Shown piece by piece: positions 10,697-20,508 of a DNA stretch of 64,000 nt (position 1 is its first letter; each line of letters starts with the position of its first letter). Below the pieces are notes generated by a model that did no database searches, had not been told where the DNA came from, and was given only the letters and a program-made list of their open reading frames with translations. Origin of the DNA: Plumapathes pennacea (Eukaryota > Cnidaria > Anthozoa > Antipatharia > Myriopathidae); the NCBI GenBank assembly GCA_964036295.1, contig OZ038462.1:16497264-16561263 (forward strand). Direction: 5' to 3'. Both the position numbers and the translations under genes were made by a program.

Positions 10697-11745
10697 ATGG
10701 CGGCGGCTAGTGTACAGAAGATATTTCGTTGGGAACCAGAAATGGTCGCACATTTGATCATAAATTTAATCGCATATAAGTCGAGAATGGCCTATAAAGG
10801 CCTGGATTTTGACGTGGACAAACAAATGCAGTACCAAGAACTGCGAGTGGAGATGGCGAAACTTTATGAGGACAGCAATGTATCCACGTTCGGGCCTGTG
10901 GTTGGTTCAGGGTTGCCAGGTGATTTCGACGAACTTTCAAATGAAGAGAAGGTCAAAGCGAAGAATAGTGTAAAAGAGTCAAAGGACTTGATAATGAAAG
11001 GCCAGAATAGAGTAATGGAAAAGGTGAAAGAAATCAGACAGCAATTCTCGAAAGCTGTAGTTTCTGGCAGGAGGAGTGGCAGTGGAAAAATTGTTTACGA
11101 ATCTTACAAGAAATTGATAGCACTGTGGGGTGGTTCTGCCAACACAGAGCCCCTTTCTTATGGTGTGGGAGGAGATGATGTTTTGGAAGATGCCGAAGGA
11201 AGTTCAAGATCATCCAGAAGATGGCAGCTATAATTTGGATTTGGAATCAGCAGGTTCTTCACATCGTTCAAGTGTGCTGGGTCCGACAGATGATGAAGGT
11301 AATGAGAGTGATCATGGGGCACCTAGTAAAAAACGCAAAGCTAACTGTGTACCTAAGCTTATTGATAACAAAAGAAAGCCATTTGGAATAAACACTTTCT
11401 GCAGCCCAGAGGGACCAGTTGCTAATTAAAGAAGCTAAGGAAGATGCCCAATTTCGAAGGGACCTTGCCAAGACAATGCGGGAATCCACATCAAGTTTTT
11501 CTCAAAGTATTGAAACGGTTAGTAAAGCCATGACTGATCTAGGTGCAGGAGTTTGTCGATCAATGGAAATGCTATTACATGCATTGCAACAACCTTATCC
11601 ATTACGAGCACCTGTAAATCAGAATTTCTATCAAACCCCAACACAAGTTGCACATCCGGATCCTGATGGTACCTATACCCATTTGTTGAGCCCACAGAGC
11701 CAGCAAGATCCCGGGAATAATGGAAACTTTTATTATCAATGGTAA
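10697..11745 (+). pseudogene. Harbinger 1 Myb/SANT-like accessory protein
   Basis: ATGGCGGCGGC at 10,697 starts a protein reading KIFRWEPEMVAHLIINLIAY, YKGLDFDVDKQMQYQELRVE and KIVYESYKKLIALWGGS. The W-hydrophobic-L/I-Y spacing with KG-DF and ALWGGS matches the Myb/SANT-like trihelix protein that Harbinger elements use to import and recruit the transposase. The frame shifts near 11,200 (into DHPEDGSYNLDLES and KKRKANCVPK, a basic nuclear-localisation-like run) and again near 11,410, where DAQFRRDLAKTMRESTSSFS begins a helical C-terminal region ending at 11,745. It faces the transposase gene at 12,194. Damaged but almost full length. Confidence 0.75.
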
Positions 11746-12193
11746 AATAATATGGAGTTATGACATATACAGTCGTTATAAACACAACCTCTGAATGAAA
11801 ATAACTGACAGATATTTGCATTCTATGGACAACTACTTTGAGCTGCAAAGTTCCAGTTTTGTTCTGTTGTTGTTCACAATATATTGAGTTGTTTCAGAAA
11901 AGCATTTATTTGCAAATCGAATCTTTTATAGCACTGATGCTGTGTGAAACATGCGAAGTATACTTATGTTCAAATTTGTAAATAGAGGGTTTATAGTTAA
12001 TTTAAACTAATTACTTACAAAACTAAATACAATTTAAACTTATTTAGTTTCAATTAAATTGGAAAAGTGGCAGCTGCAGTGGCTGCACTGTAGTAATATG
12101 AACGTTATGTTGTTGTTGTAAGAATATTATTTGTTGACAATGTACTACTGGCATATAAGTACAGCAATAAATCACTGAAGTTTGAGTACTATG

Positions 12194-13316
12194 TTAGAGA
12201 TTCTTCAGTACTAATTTTGTGAGGGTTGTCCTCACAACACTACCTTCCACATTACAAGAGTAAATTGGATCAGGAATGTTCCTAAACTGAACTTCATTTC
12301 CCTTCATCAATTAATTTGAGAGTGAACCAAATCCTGTTCAATGTACATGTCATGTTTCTCACAATAATTGTGTAGCACAAAACATGCATGAATAATTGTT
12401 AGTATTATCCCAAGCTGGAAGTCCAGTTTTGTAGTGAGTATGGTCCACTTTGCTTAGTCGTCCAAAAGCACATTCAATTGGGTTCCTGGCAGAACGCAGC
12501 ATGTTGTTGAAAATAACTTGTTCATTGCTGGTGCATGTTTCATACTCTTTCATGCAGAAAAGAAGCAATGGATATGCTGGATCACCAGTGAGGTAATTGG
12601 GTATCTTGACACAACCTGGAATTGGAGTCTGAAAAGTACTTGGCAATATCTTGCTTCTCAATTTGGCATCGAGGGAAGAATTTGAAAATACTTTTGCATC
12701 ATGGACACTTCCTGGCCACCTGCATTCAACATCCATAAAGGAGCCTTTATAGTCACACACAGCCTGTACACTTAATGAAAAGAATTGTTTATAGCAGAAA
12801 AACTATTGAGTTCTCAGATGGGCATTTAATTGGAATATGTGTCCCATCAGTGCAACCAAAAGCTTGTGTCATGCCAAATTTTGCTGCAAATTCTGCTACC
12901 TTCACCCTCATACTTTCTTCATCTTTTGGCAGGTGGAGATATTTTAGGCCAAGACAGCTTGAAACAGCCTGACGAACATCTGTTACAACAGCTGATGCAG
13001 TGTTGAGTGCTATTCCAAAACTATTGGCTGTCATTCTTAGGGAACCGGTGTCTTTTAAAAAATACAATGCAACTGCAACCTTTTTTTCTGCACTCAGTGC
13101 CCTGTGGTTAGGTGACTTTGGGTTTGGTGAAATGTATGGCCTCAGCTCTGATACCAGAGTCACAAAAGAATCCCTTGACATCCTGAAATTCTCTTGCCAA
13201 CTGTGTTCCGGTGCAACCCCTGCCCACATGTTCTCCCACCACAGGTCAGTCCGGCCAAGCTTGTGCCAACAGCTTCGGTTGCTTTTATTCAAGTATCTCT
13301 GTTTCCTTTGTTTCAT
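12194..13316 (-). pseudogene. Harbinger 1 DDE transposase
   Basis: From ATG at 13,316 the N-terminal region includes HSWQENFRMSRDSFVTLV and EKKVAVALYFLKDTGSLR (helix-turn-helix-like). The DDE triad is visible: TDGTHIPIK (first D), LTGDPAYPLL (second D) and NPIECAFGRL (E). Between the first and second D the frame breaks near 12,803-12,810, then QAVCDYKGSFMDVECRWPGS follows. A second shift near 12,390 moves the C-terminal reading (ACFVLHNYCEKHDMYIEQ) to another frame that ends with TAA at 12,194-12,196. The family cuts at TIRs and inserts at TWA. This copy is inactive unless the breaks are sequencing errors. Confidence 0.85.
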
Positions 13317-13599
13317 ATTTTGGGAAAAAATAGCTCCTCTTCTGCAACAGGGCGGCCTGGATTACATCACTTTGCCTTCTCTGATGAATTTTCCACATCA
13401 GACGAATACCATTCAACTGCATCAGTAAAGCGACAAGAGTAGACAAAGCTACGATAACGGGCACGACGGATATACCTTTACAAGGCGCCATTTTTGTTTT
13501 TCCTGAAATTTCGTGCCTGAACTCCGTTCCCAGGTTTTTGGCGCTTCGTGCCTTTTTTCATCTCAGTAACCCGGGCTAAAATTTCCCATATGAACACAC

Positions 13600-13659
13600 G
13601 ACCGGGCTGGCCCGGTTGACCAAGCCAGCTCGGTCAACGAGGCTCATATGAAGAGGCCC
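13600..13659. repeat. Harbinger 1 right terminal inverted repeat
   Basis: Read on the minus strand it begins GGGCCTCTTCATATGAGCC and continues with GTTGACCGAGCTGGC, the mirror of the left end. It abuts gypsy 1 gag-side sequence at 13,660. Confidence 0.85.
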
Positions 13660-13712
13660 TGATTCTGTCGTTACTAGGGCTTTGTTAGCTTGAGGGCTTG
13701 TGTCGTCATCGA

Positions 13713-14520
13713 TCAAACCGATCTGGTATTCATCATCTGACCTGTAAGTGGTTCATCTTGCCACATTTCCTGCACTTCTGGCCAAATGCTGGGCACTCTC
13801 GTTTGTTGTGTTGTCTTCCAAAGGCGCCACAGTCTGTGCGTGAGCCATCCCTTGATTGTTGCGGCTCCTGCGATGACCACTTTCGTGATCTTGTTTGTGT
13901 ACTGTTTTTGGAGTGCGTTCACAACACTGGGTTCGTCTCCTTTTATCAGCTTCACTTGCTGCTCCATCTGCTCTGCAGCTTTTGTCTGGTCAACTGCGCT
14001 CTGAAGGGTTAAATCGTTGTATCTGAGAAGCCTTTCTGACTTTGTTGTTCCGAATTCCCAGGACAATGCAATCATGCAATATCTCTTCTGGCATGATCTC
14101 CTCGTGTTTGCAGTTTGCTATTGTTCTTAGCTCTGTAAGATAGGCAGTGATGTTCTTGCCTGGTTCTTGCTTTCGGTTATAAAATCGACAGCGTTCGTCT
14201 GGGCTCAGTGTGCGTCAAATTTTTCAAGAACCTTTTTTGGGTTTTCTTGGTTCTCACCTTCCCACTGAAGTGTATCAAAGGCTTTTGTGGTGTCTTCTCT
14301 GATTACAGATAAAAGAGTGGAAACTCTTACTAATCCTTTGTTGCTTGAATATTCCGGTCGCTATCTCGTAGTGATACCATGCCTTCCACAATTTTCCAGT
14401 TGGACAGCAAGTTTTCGTCCATTTTCAGTGGCTTTGGTGGTGGAAAATTCGCAGGGTACATGTAAATGGTGAGGCAGTTGTTGGCGCTTCAGTTTCTGCC
14501 ATCTTGGACATTCCAGCTTG
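13713..14520 (-). pseudogene. gypsy 1 gag (capsid and zinc knuckles)
   Basis: The minus strand starts with a PPPKPLKMDENLLSNWK block and WYHYEIATG, the capsid entry motif of Ty3-type gag. It continues with REDTTKAFDTLQW, DERCRFYNRKQEPG, ITAYLTELRTIA and ILHDCIVLGIR (capsid helices). The nucleocapsid end has two CCHC-like knuckles, the second reading CRKCGKMNH; they sit in a different frame from the long open stretch 13,713-14,075, so a frameshift falls between capsid and knuckles. Gag would form the particle and bind genomic RNA. Several stops or shifts near 14,200 and 14,330 show decay. Confidence 0.75.
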
Positions 14521-14596
14521 TTCCTTACTTATCTGGATTCTCTGTTCCTTCAAATCTGTTTTCAGTGGCATAGATGCGTACTTTTGCAATGCTGAT

Positions 14597-14700
14597 ACCG
14601 TGTTACGTTATCTGTGTTGCTTGGGCCATTGCCACTCCACATCTTTGTCGAACTGACACCATGTTATGTTATTTGTGTTGCTTGGGCTTTGAAGAGGCAC
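14597..14700 (-). promoter_or_regulatory. gypsy 1 candidate primer-binding site and LTR edge
   Basis: On the minus strand TGGTGTCAGTT (14,661-14,651) directly follows a TAACA end, the layout of an LTR 3' edge plus tRNA primer-binding site starting TGG. The LTR would start at 14,662 (plus orientation TGTTATGTTATTTGTG). A second copy of that word (TGTTACGTTATCTGTG) lies at 14,600. Between the two is a 36-bp piece nearly identical to internal pol sequence at 9,226-9,261, so the region is rearranged. Confidence 0.45.
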
Positions 14701-14884
14701 ACACAACGTGTATTGAACAAGAACTGTCTTTTAATGTTGGTCTGCCGAGTACATACAGTTGACTGATGTATCAGTTATTGTAGTCTGTTGATGGCATGCT
14801 AATCATTCTAAATATCACGATAGGATTATGTTACAAATACGATTTGATACTAAATGGCTGTTGTAATTGAACTGCTAAATGTCA

Positions 14885-15330
14885 AACTGTCACATATGGC
14901 CAGTTAAAAGTCTGACTTATTTAAAAATACTACTAAAAAGACATGAAGCAAGAAATAGAAAAGGTCAAATTATAATATTTTTCTTTCCTTTTAGTGGAAA
15001 ACTGACAGGCACTTGATGTGATTCTTAGGAATTTATAAAAACCAATGTAATCCGCAAAAAGACGCAATTTTCAAACGTATGACCAGATAAACGCATGACT
15101 TTTAAACTATATTCAAATCACACACATTTTGCTTCTTTCCTTTTGGTAGAAAACTAAAGGGCACTCTATGCGATTCTTAGGAATTTATAAAACCAATCTA
15201 CTCCAGAAAAATGTGTGATTTTCAAATGTATGACCAGATAAACGCATGACTTTGAAACCAATCTACTCAAAACACATGTAACTTAATCGTACGGCCAGTT
15301 AAAAGCTTGACTTATTAAACAACTATACAT
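14885..15330. repeat. Degenerate ~60-bp tandem repeat array, part 2
   Basis: Units here contain GACCAGATAAACGCATGACTTT, AACCAATCTACTCAAAA and CGGCCAGTTAAAAGCTTGACTTATTAAAC, the same consensus as at 5.3-5.7 kb. Inside it, two copies of a 45-bp segment around TTTCTTTCCTTTT-GT-GAAAACTGA lie near 14,980 and 15,130. Confidence 0.65.
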
Positions 15331-15342
15331 ATTCAAAACTAC

Positions 15343-15585
15343 CTTTTCGGCTGTCGAGTCCTTTTTTGGTCTTGTAAGAGCTGGGTCAGTCGCGTTTTCC
15401 TTCTTGGCAACAACGAAGAGGTCTGCGTCCCACCTACTGTGGAATTTCTGGGAGCCACACTTCACTCCGAAGTTGATATCCTGTCTTGTGAAACCAACAA
15501 ATTCTTCGGATTCTGACTTAAGGTAAATTTCTGGAGTAGAGATATCGCTTTCTTTGCCCATAAACTCAAAAGGATCGCTTCCCAT
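15343..15585 (-). CDS. First exon of an uncharacterised gene, probably the cysteine-motif family
   Basis: From ATG at 15,585 the minus strand is open for 81 codons (MGSDPFEFMGKESD, then EEFVGFTRQDINFGVKCGSQ and FHSRWDADLFVVAKK) and ends at an AAAAG-GTAGTT donor at 15,343. The acidic N-terminus and the Cys-containing middle look like a real protein. The next same-strand coding exons downstream are at 5.9 and 4.8-5.3 kb, and both intron flanks carry the same degenerate repeat. I infer a single gene whose intron received gypsy 1, but the splice link is not demonstrated. Confidence 0.45.
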
Positions 15586-16500
15586 AGTTGTTTTCAACAA
15601 GACGTATGAAGACAATCAGCAGTTTTTTCTGTACATATCAAACTCACGTGCCTCCTTAGCGGTAAGTGCGTGATATAAATAATGAATGAAGATTAAAAGT
15701 ATTTCAAATCGAAGGCCATTGGCAGATTTGCTAAATTACGTTTATTTTCAGAAGGACTAAAGAAGAGTGCGGCTTTTGTTATTAGTTCATTCATTCCGCG
15801 CCTCTTGTTTTCATTTCAGTCATGTGGCTTTTTCGCTCTTCCGCTCTGTCCTTCAGCAGTTCCCGACGAATTAGGTTTATCCTCATTATTACCTTCTTCA
15901 GGTATTTCTTTTCCTTTTCTTTAGATGCTGCGAAGAATCGCAAAAGACTCATTGCAATACATCAGTAATTGCACGTACTGCCGTTTACACTATGACATTT
16001 AACTACAAAATCAATGAACAGCTCTGCACGTGATTATGTCTGAACAGTAAGTTGCATGGGAAATTACGTATGCTGCCGTATGAGAGGGAGAAAGAGTGAA
16101 AAGAAAGTAAGGTGATCGAAACAAAACACTTTTTGCGGCATGTTGATAAAACATGACAGGTTCAAAAAGCAGGTTAAGTATGCTTAACTTCCACGATGCT
16201 CACTCATGATTCGTTATGAAAATTGTATATATCGGGAATTTCTCACACCGTTTTCACACGCACATTGTCTGTGAAGATACCACAAACCTTGGTTTCTGAT
16301 GGCTCTCCTGTCGAACAAAAAATCTGTGACTCAAGTGTCAAGTTTCATTGCGTGACTGATGTGAAGTCATGCGTGAAGACATTTAATAGTCTACAAACGG
16401 AAGAAAAGGAGTATGTTACCGCGTGAAACATTTCACCATCTTGTTGAAAAGTAGCATAATCATGCAGCGCTAAATTGCATCATTTTTCTCAAAGCCCAGG
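15586..16500. other. Upstream stretch without recognisable genes
   Basis: AT-rich with no conserved coding frames. It may hold the promoter of the minus-strand exon at 15,343-15,585, but I see no convincing TATA box or repeat. Confidence 0.35.
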
Positions 16501-16504
16501 TTGT

Positions 16505-16870
16505 CCCAGGGGCAACCATTGCACACTATTTGGTTGCCCTAGCACATTTTTCGAACCCTGTAGTGGTATTAACAACTTCATCATCCACCCTGCAGGGCGT
16601 ACTGCACTTAAGTTGTACTAACGTTTCCAAAACTTCTAACCCCGAGGGCCAGTTCTTTTGTTGATCTGGTTCGAACAGAGCTGGTACTTTCTTGTCAATC
16701 TCACCAGTGTTTACTCGACATGTGACGTTCGCAGAACTGTTTTTTGCGATCAACACATCCTTGTTTGATTTGAGTACACAAAGTTCCAATTTATTTGGAG
16801 CCTGAATGAGATTTACGAGTTGTGGGATATTTTGCTGTACTCCCTGCAACTGGCTTCTAGTGCCATATGA
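16505..16870 (-). pseudogene. gypsy pol fragment (region between protease and RT)
   Basis: The minus strand holds NSSANVTCRVNTGEID, PALFEPDQQ, WPSGLEVLETLVQLK and VVNTTTGFEK. The pattern (C-V-TG, L-FEP, P-GL-V---LV-L, V-N-T) matches the linker region of gypsy polyproteins, where gypsy 2 has its own VSNRTNRDITL version. No protease or RT blocks adjoin, so this is an isolated scrap. Assignment is by pattern memory and moderate. Confidence 0.5.
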
Positions 16871-17122
16871 AGAGCATTCCCATCATCAATGTCCTTGCTG
16901 TTATAACCCTTCACTATCTCCTATGCTTTTCCAAAGGCAACAAAATATCAAGTCTGGTTTTGTCTATATCAAGTCTTTGTTTTCTACATCAAGTCTCTGA
17001 TGTACATCGAACGAGTTTTTTTCCATACCAGCATTTTGATTATACAAATCAAATGCTTTTTTCATACATCAACTTTACATTTCGCCATTTTAATTCTGTT
17101 TTTCCGAGCCGAAGCGTGACAA

Positions 17123-17293
17123 TTTGTATATCAGGAAGAGGAGAGGTAACATTTTGATTAGCGACTTTTGGCATGTGCACGAACTTTTTTTATATATCAA
17201 GAAGGGAGAGGTAACGTTTTGATCAGCGACTTTTGGCATGTGCACGAACTTTTTTATATATCAAGAAGGGAGAGGTAACCTTTTGATCAGCGA
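17123..17293. repeat. ~63-bp tandem repeat, about 2.7 copies
   Basis: Units read ATATATCAAGAAGGGAGAGG, then TAACGTTTTGATCAGCGAC, then TTTTGGCATGTGCACGAAC. Copies start near 17,123, 17,191 and 17,255. The last copy runs to within 15 bp of the ATG at 17,307, so the array may sit in that gene's promoter or 5' UTR. Confidence 0.85.
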
Positions 17294-17306
17294 TGGGGGC
17301 AACAAA

Positions 17307-17790
17307 ATGGCGGCGAATCGCTTTATTCCCGACGTTGCAGAGTTCTTTGACAATGTTCTCTCCTTCGTCCAGCAATGTACTTCTTGTTTGGATGAGAACA
17401 ATGGGGACAGCAGAACAGCTGGCTAGGAGAATCGAGCAATACGAGTGAATATTATGGGTTATGTACCAGCAGGTCGAAGAATCTCGTCCTGACTTGCAAG
17501 CTCTCCATTTAGATTTAGAGCAAATGATGACCACTTTGAGACAGCTGTTAGTGAGACTGGAAGGTCTCTTTGCTGATGACGAGGATTTCGAGATTGATGA
17601 TGCAGCCACTTGGGTAAACAGTACTCTGTATTCTCCAGCGCAATCCAGATGGGTTGGAAGACCAGCGTATGTGATCACAGATGAACAAATTCGAGAACTA
17701 AGAGAAGGTCTGGGGTTAAGGTGGGCTGACATTGCCAGAACATAAGGTGATCTTCAATCTTCAACTCTATGGTGGCCGAGGGCTGCCACC
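17307..17790 (+). pseudogene. Integrase-core gene family, N-terminal exon
   Basis: ATGGCGGCGAATCG starts a frame reading RFIPDVAEFFDNVLSF. After a stop at about 17,424 a second frame follows with VEESRPDLQALHLDLEQMM, LLVRLEGLFADDEDFEIDDA and GRPAYVITDEQIRELREGLG, LRWADIART. The acidic patch, GRP-Y-I--EQI and LG-RW-DIA are the N-terminal, helix-turn-helix-type signature of a cnidarian and fish gene family with an integrase core. The reading closes at a TAA (about 17,743) where the family continues with LGVS, and a STLW-like remnant follows in another frame. It may pair with the core at 19.8 kb, 2 kb downstream on the same strand. Confidence 0.6.
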
Positions 17791-17965
17791 AGAATTTTCC
17801 TTGTTTTTCATAGAAATAGAAAAAAAAAAATCGAAACGAAAAAACATGTTAAGTAAAATTAAATAAAATTTTTACCTAAAAAAATTAAAAAGACAAAAAA
17901 CTAATACAAAGCAAAAATAAATAAAAGTGAAACGAAAGTAAATTTTGTAATCGGCCGAGCGTTGC

Positions 17966-17984
17966 CACTACCATCATGGTAGTG
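17966..17984. repeat. 19-bp perfect palindrome
   Basis: CACTACCATCATGGTAGTG is its own reverse complement around a single central base. It abuts the left end of the MITE that follows. Confidence 0.8.
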
Positions 17985-17989
17985 ACTAA

Positions 17990-18394
17990 ACTGGATACTC
18001 GAAAATCAGGTTTCCAAGAGAGGACTGGGACCGAAATAATGAGTTTTCGGTAACTTCGTCCAGAATCTGTCCGGAGCCGTGCACAAGTGCTTTCATCGAA
18101 AATCTACAGACTTGATACTTGTAGGTGCATTATATATTTATTTACATCAGGCCGTCAGTATGAAATGCAGAGGGATCTTTATCAAAATTGAGAAATGAAA
18201 GGTAAGGTTTGTAAAATCCTCTCATAACGTCTGGTGCAGCGATTCTCTAAGTTTTCTCACCGTAGAGGAAGTAACACATTAAAATAAGGTTCCACATACA
18301 TACAGGCTATCATGCATGTGTAAGAAAGGAACATACAGTGCTGTGAAAACCTGTTTAACTCAGTTCTTGGAAACCTAATTTTGGAGTATCCAGT
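17990..18394. mobile_element. MITE with 30-bp inverted repeats
   Basis: The left end starts ACTGGATACTCGAAAATCAG and continues GTTTCCAAGA. The right end is its inverse (TCTTGGAAACCTAATTTTGG then AGTATCCAGT). The 405-bp body has no coding capacity. A further left-end copy (TAAACTGGATACTCCAAAATC) begins 5 bp after the right end, near 18,400, so two elements may abut or one was partly duplicated. Superfamily not determined; no clear target duplication. Confidence 0.7.
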
Positions 18395-18429
18395 GTGGTA
18401 AACTGGATACTCCAAAATCAGGCTTTAAA

Positions 18430-19340
18430 GCAGTGCTATTATTAGAGGTAATTTTATGCACTAACAACCTCTTTTGTTGTATTTACATAACATTTAAGAA
18501 TCAAAGTCAAGCTGAAGGAGTCAAGATGTGGTCATAGTGGCCCTGTGGTTCATATATTGAGTGAAGTCTTTTATTTAACATGTAAATTACAACCCTAGAA
18601 TTTCAAGGAAATGGCACAGATTTTGAAAAAGAGCTATTAGTAATAATAATAATTGGTGAAATTATATCCATGGTCTGATATAAACTGTCATGATATGTAC
18701 TATAAGTGTACTACAATCATATAACTTTAGATACCAAGAGTAACTTTTCATACACCTTCGGTTGTTAGCTGTGTGATTTTGTTAATAATCGCAGGATCAA
18801 GTGATTATCGTATTCGTGCAGCCTGCAAAGTAAAGTGCTGTTCATCAGATTGGTGGTAAGACACTGGAGAAAAAACTATAACAGATGTCAATACTGTACC
18901 TTTCCAATTATATGATTTTTGTTCCTTTCCTCGGGTAGTTTGATGATGTACACCATTGCTACTACCTTTACATTGCCATCACTAAGAATATCATGCACTC
19001 CCTATGCAGCTTTTGCTTGCAGAAATGGTGTATCTCTTTCAATCTAAAACAATGGAAAGAATTTTAATAATAATTACCTAAATTATTAGTTCCTGTTATT
19101 ATGGGTACGATAAAGTATGTGATGCAAGGGAAATTATTCTTTAAACAAAACAATATTATAGCTGTGTGAAGATGCGATGTATTAAATGCTTTGTTTGTCT
19201 CTGGCCCTTGTACGAAAGTTCTGTTGATTATCCGCTTCGCCACCCCTCCCGTCCATACATTCCCTGGGAGGTGCAATTATTCATATATTACTGATATGAA
19301 TAGTATGGTGCCCATTAAGGGCCATGGGAGAATATATTTT
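18430..19340. other. Stretch without recognisable genes
   Basis: AT-rich, with short AAT runs (about 18,640) and no conserved coding blocks on either strand. Confidence 0.4.
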
Positions 19341-19344
19341 TTAA

Positions 19345-19635
19345 ATCGCGACTTCGAACGTACGATTCGCTACTTTAAACTAGCGATTCGCTACTTTGAA
19401 CTAGCGATCACGACTTTAAACTCGCGATTCGTTACTTTGACCTAACGATTGCGACTTTAAACTAGTGATTTGCTACTTTGAACTCGCGATTCACTACTTT
19501 AAACTAGCGATCACGACTTTGAACTCGTGATTCGCTACTTTGAACTAGTGATTGCGACTTTAAACTAGCGATTCGCTACTTTGAACTAGCGATCGCGACT
19601 TTAAACTAGCGATTCACTACTTTAAATTCGAAATT
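19345..19635. repeat. ~20-bp minisatellite
   Basis: About 14 tandem units of the form TAGCGATTCGCTACTTTAAAC alternate with TAGCGATCGCGACTTTGAAC. An alternating ATTCGCTAC / ATCRCGAC pattern makes a higher-order unit of about 41 bp. The words GCGATCGC and GCGATTCGC are partly self-complementary. Confidence 0.9.
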
Positions 19636-19792
19636 CGCTGTGAACGCACATGGAGTATTCTGCTGTCCTTAGACACTATGGGCTCCTATCTTTCACTGAA
19701 AAACATGGCGTCTATCGGTTGTATTGTGCTGTTTCTCTACTTGTATGGCGGTTCTTCCCTCATACATTCCAGCAGTTCAGCCAAATCCGGCT

Positions 19793-20508
19793 CAAAGGGT
19801 TGACCTCATTACTAGATATTTTCATTTGGGGTTGAATTATGCAGAAATACTGGCATTCCTTATTTTGACTCATGGAATACGTTTGAGCCGTCAACTAAAA
19901 TGAGTATTGAGGTCTCGAGGATTATTCAGATCCCCATGAAATCACAAGAGCAGTTGAGCTGGAATTGCATGGAAGTGGATGTATGGTTGGCTATCGACTT
20001 ATGCACCAGAGGCTCAGAAATGACTATAGCCTTGTTGTCGACAAAGAAACTGTGCGTCTCATACTCCGAAGTCTGGATCCTGAAGGAGTTGACAGGCGAT
20101 CCAGACGTAGATTAAGGCGACGGCAGTATTATGCCAGAGGACCAAACTACATATGGCACATAGATGGCTATGACAAGCTTAAACCTTTTGGGTTTTGTAT
20201 TCATGGGGCAGTTGATGGCTACAGCCACCGTATTTTGTGGCTCGAGGCTGGTACAACTAACAATGACCCCAGAGTTATCGCTGGGTATTTTCGTGACTGC
20301 GTCAAACAACTAAAAGGAGTACCAAGCATTGTTCGCACTGATGAAGGTACAGAGAACGACAAATGTTGCTGCGATTCAAGGTTATTTTTTCGGCGCAATT
20401 GTCATGATAGTTTCGGTTGTGAGAAGAGCTTTATGTATGGTCGCTCTGTTTCCAACCAAAGGATCTCAGCTTGGTGGTCTTTCCTCCGAAAATCTGAGTT
20501 CGATTGGT
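19793..20508 (+). pseudogene. Integrase-core domain gene fragment
   Basis: Plus-strand blocks: NYAEILAFLILTHGIRLSRQ, then VGYRLMHQRLRNDY, YYARGPNYIWHIDGYDKLKP, FGFCIHGAVDGYSHRILWLE and GVPSIVRTDEGTEN. W-H-DGYDKLKPFG and R-D-GTEN carry two acidic residues of an RNase-H-fold (DDE/integrase) core. GRSVSNQRISAWWSFLRKSE near 20,450 matches the region with the third acidic residue. The middle, around 20,340-20,400, is in a shifted frame. The sequence is cut at about 20,509, where gypsy 2 begins in the opposite direction. A transposase-derived role is inferred from the fold; no function is established. Confidence 0.75.

Larger units (their letters stand above)
10426..13659. mobile_element. PIF/Harbinger DNA transposon (Harbinger 1)
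   Basis: Terminal inverted repeats begin GGGCCTCTTCATATGAGCC on both ends (left from 10,426; right end at 13,659 read on the minus strand), with further shared words (GACCGGGC-GGCCCGGT) inside. The flanks are TAA (10,423-10,425) and TGA (13,660-13,662), one change from the 3-bp TWA-type duplication of this superfamily. It carries the expected two genes: a Myb/SANT-like protein on plus and a DDE transposase on minus, facing each other. It is nested in gypsy 1, so it is younger than that copy. The transposase has several frame breaks. Confidence 0.92.
7418..14661 (-). mobile_element. Ty3/gypsy retrotransposon (gypsy 1), split by a nested Harbinger
   Basis: Read on the minus strand, the order is primer-binding site (14,651-14,661), gag with zinc knuckles, protease, RT, RNase H and integrase. 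This is the Ty3/gypsy (Metaviridae) layout. A 3,234-bp Harbinger element (10,426-13,659) interrupts it just before the protease active site, leaving about 4 kb of gypsy DNA. All domains carry frameshifts or lost residues, so the copy is dead. A sequence starting TGTTATGTTATTTG at 14,662 is a candidate 5' LTR edge, but I could not find a matching LTR beyond the integrase end near 7.4 kb. It lies on the same strand as the cysteine-motif exons on either side and probably landed in their intron. Confidence 0.85.

Noticed and set aside
20466..20508. Last 15 codons of the gypsy 2 tail ORF
   Set aside because: They are the antisense of the integrase-core gene, reached by read-through at the junction, not part of the element.
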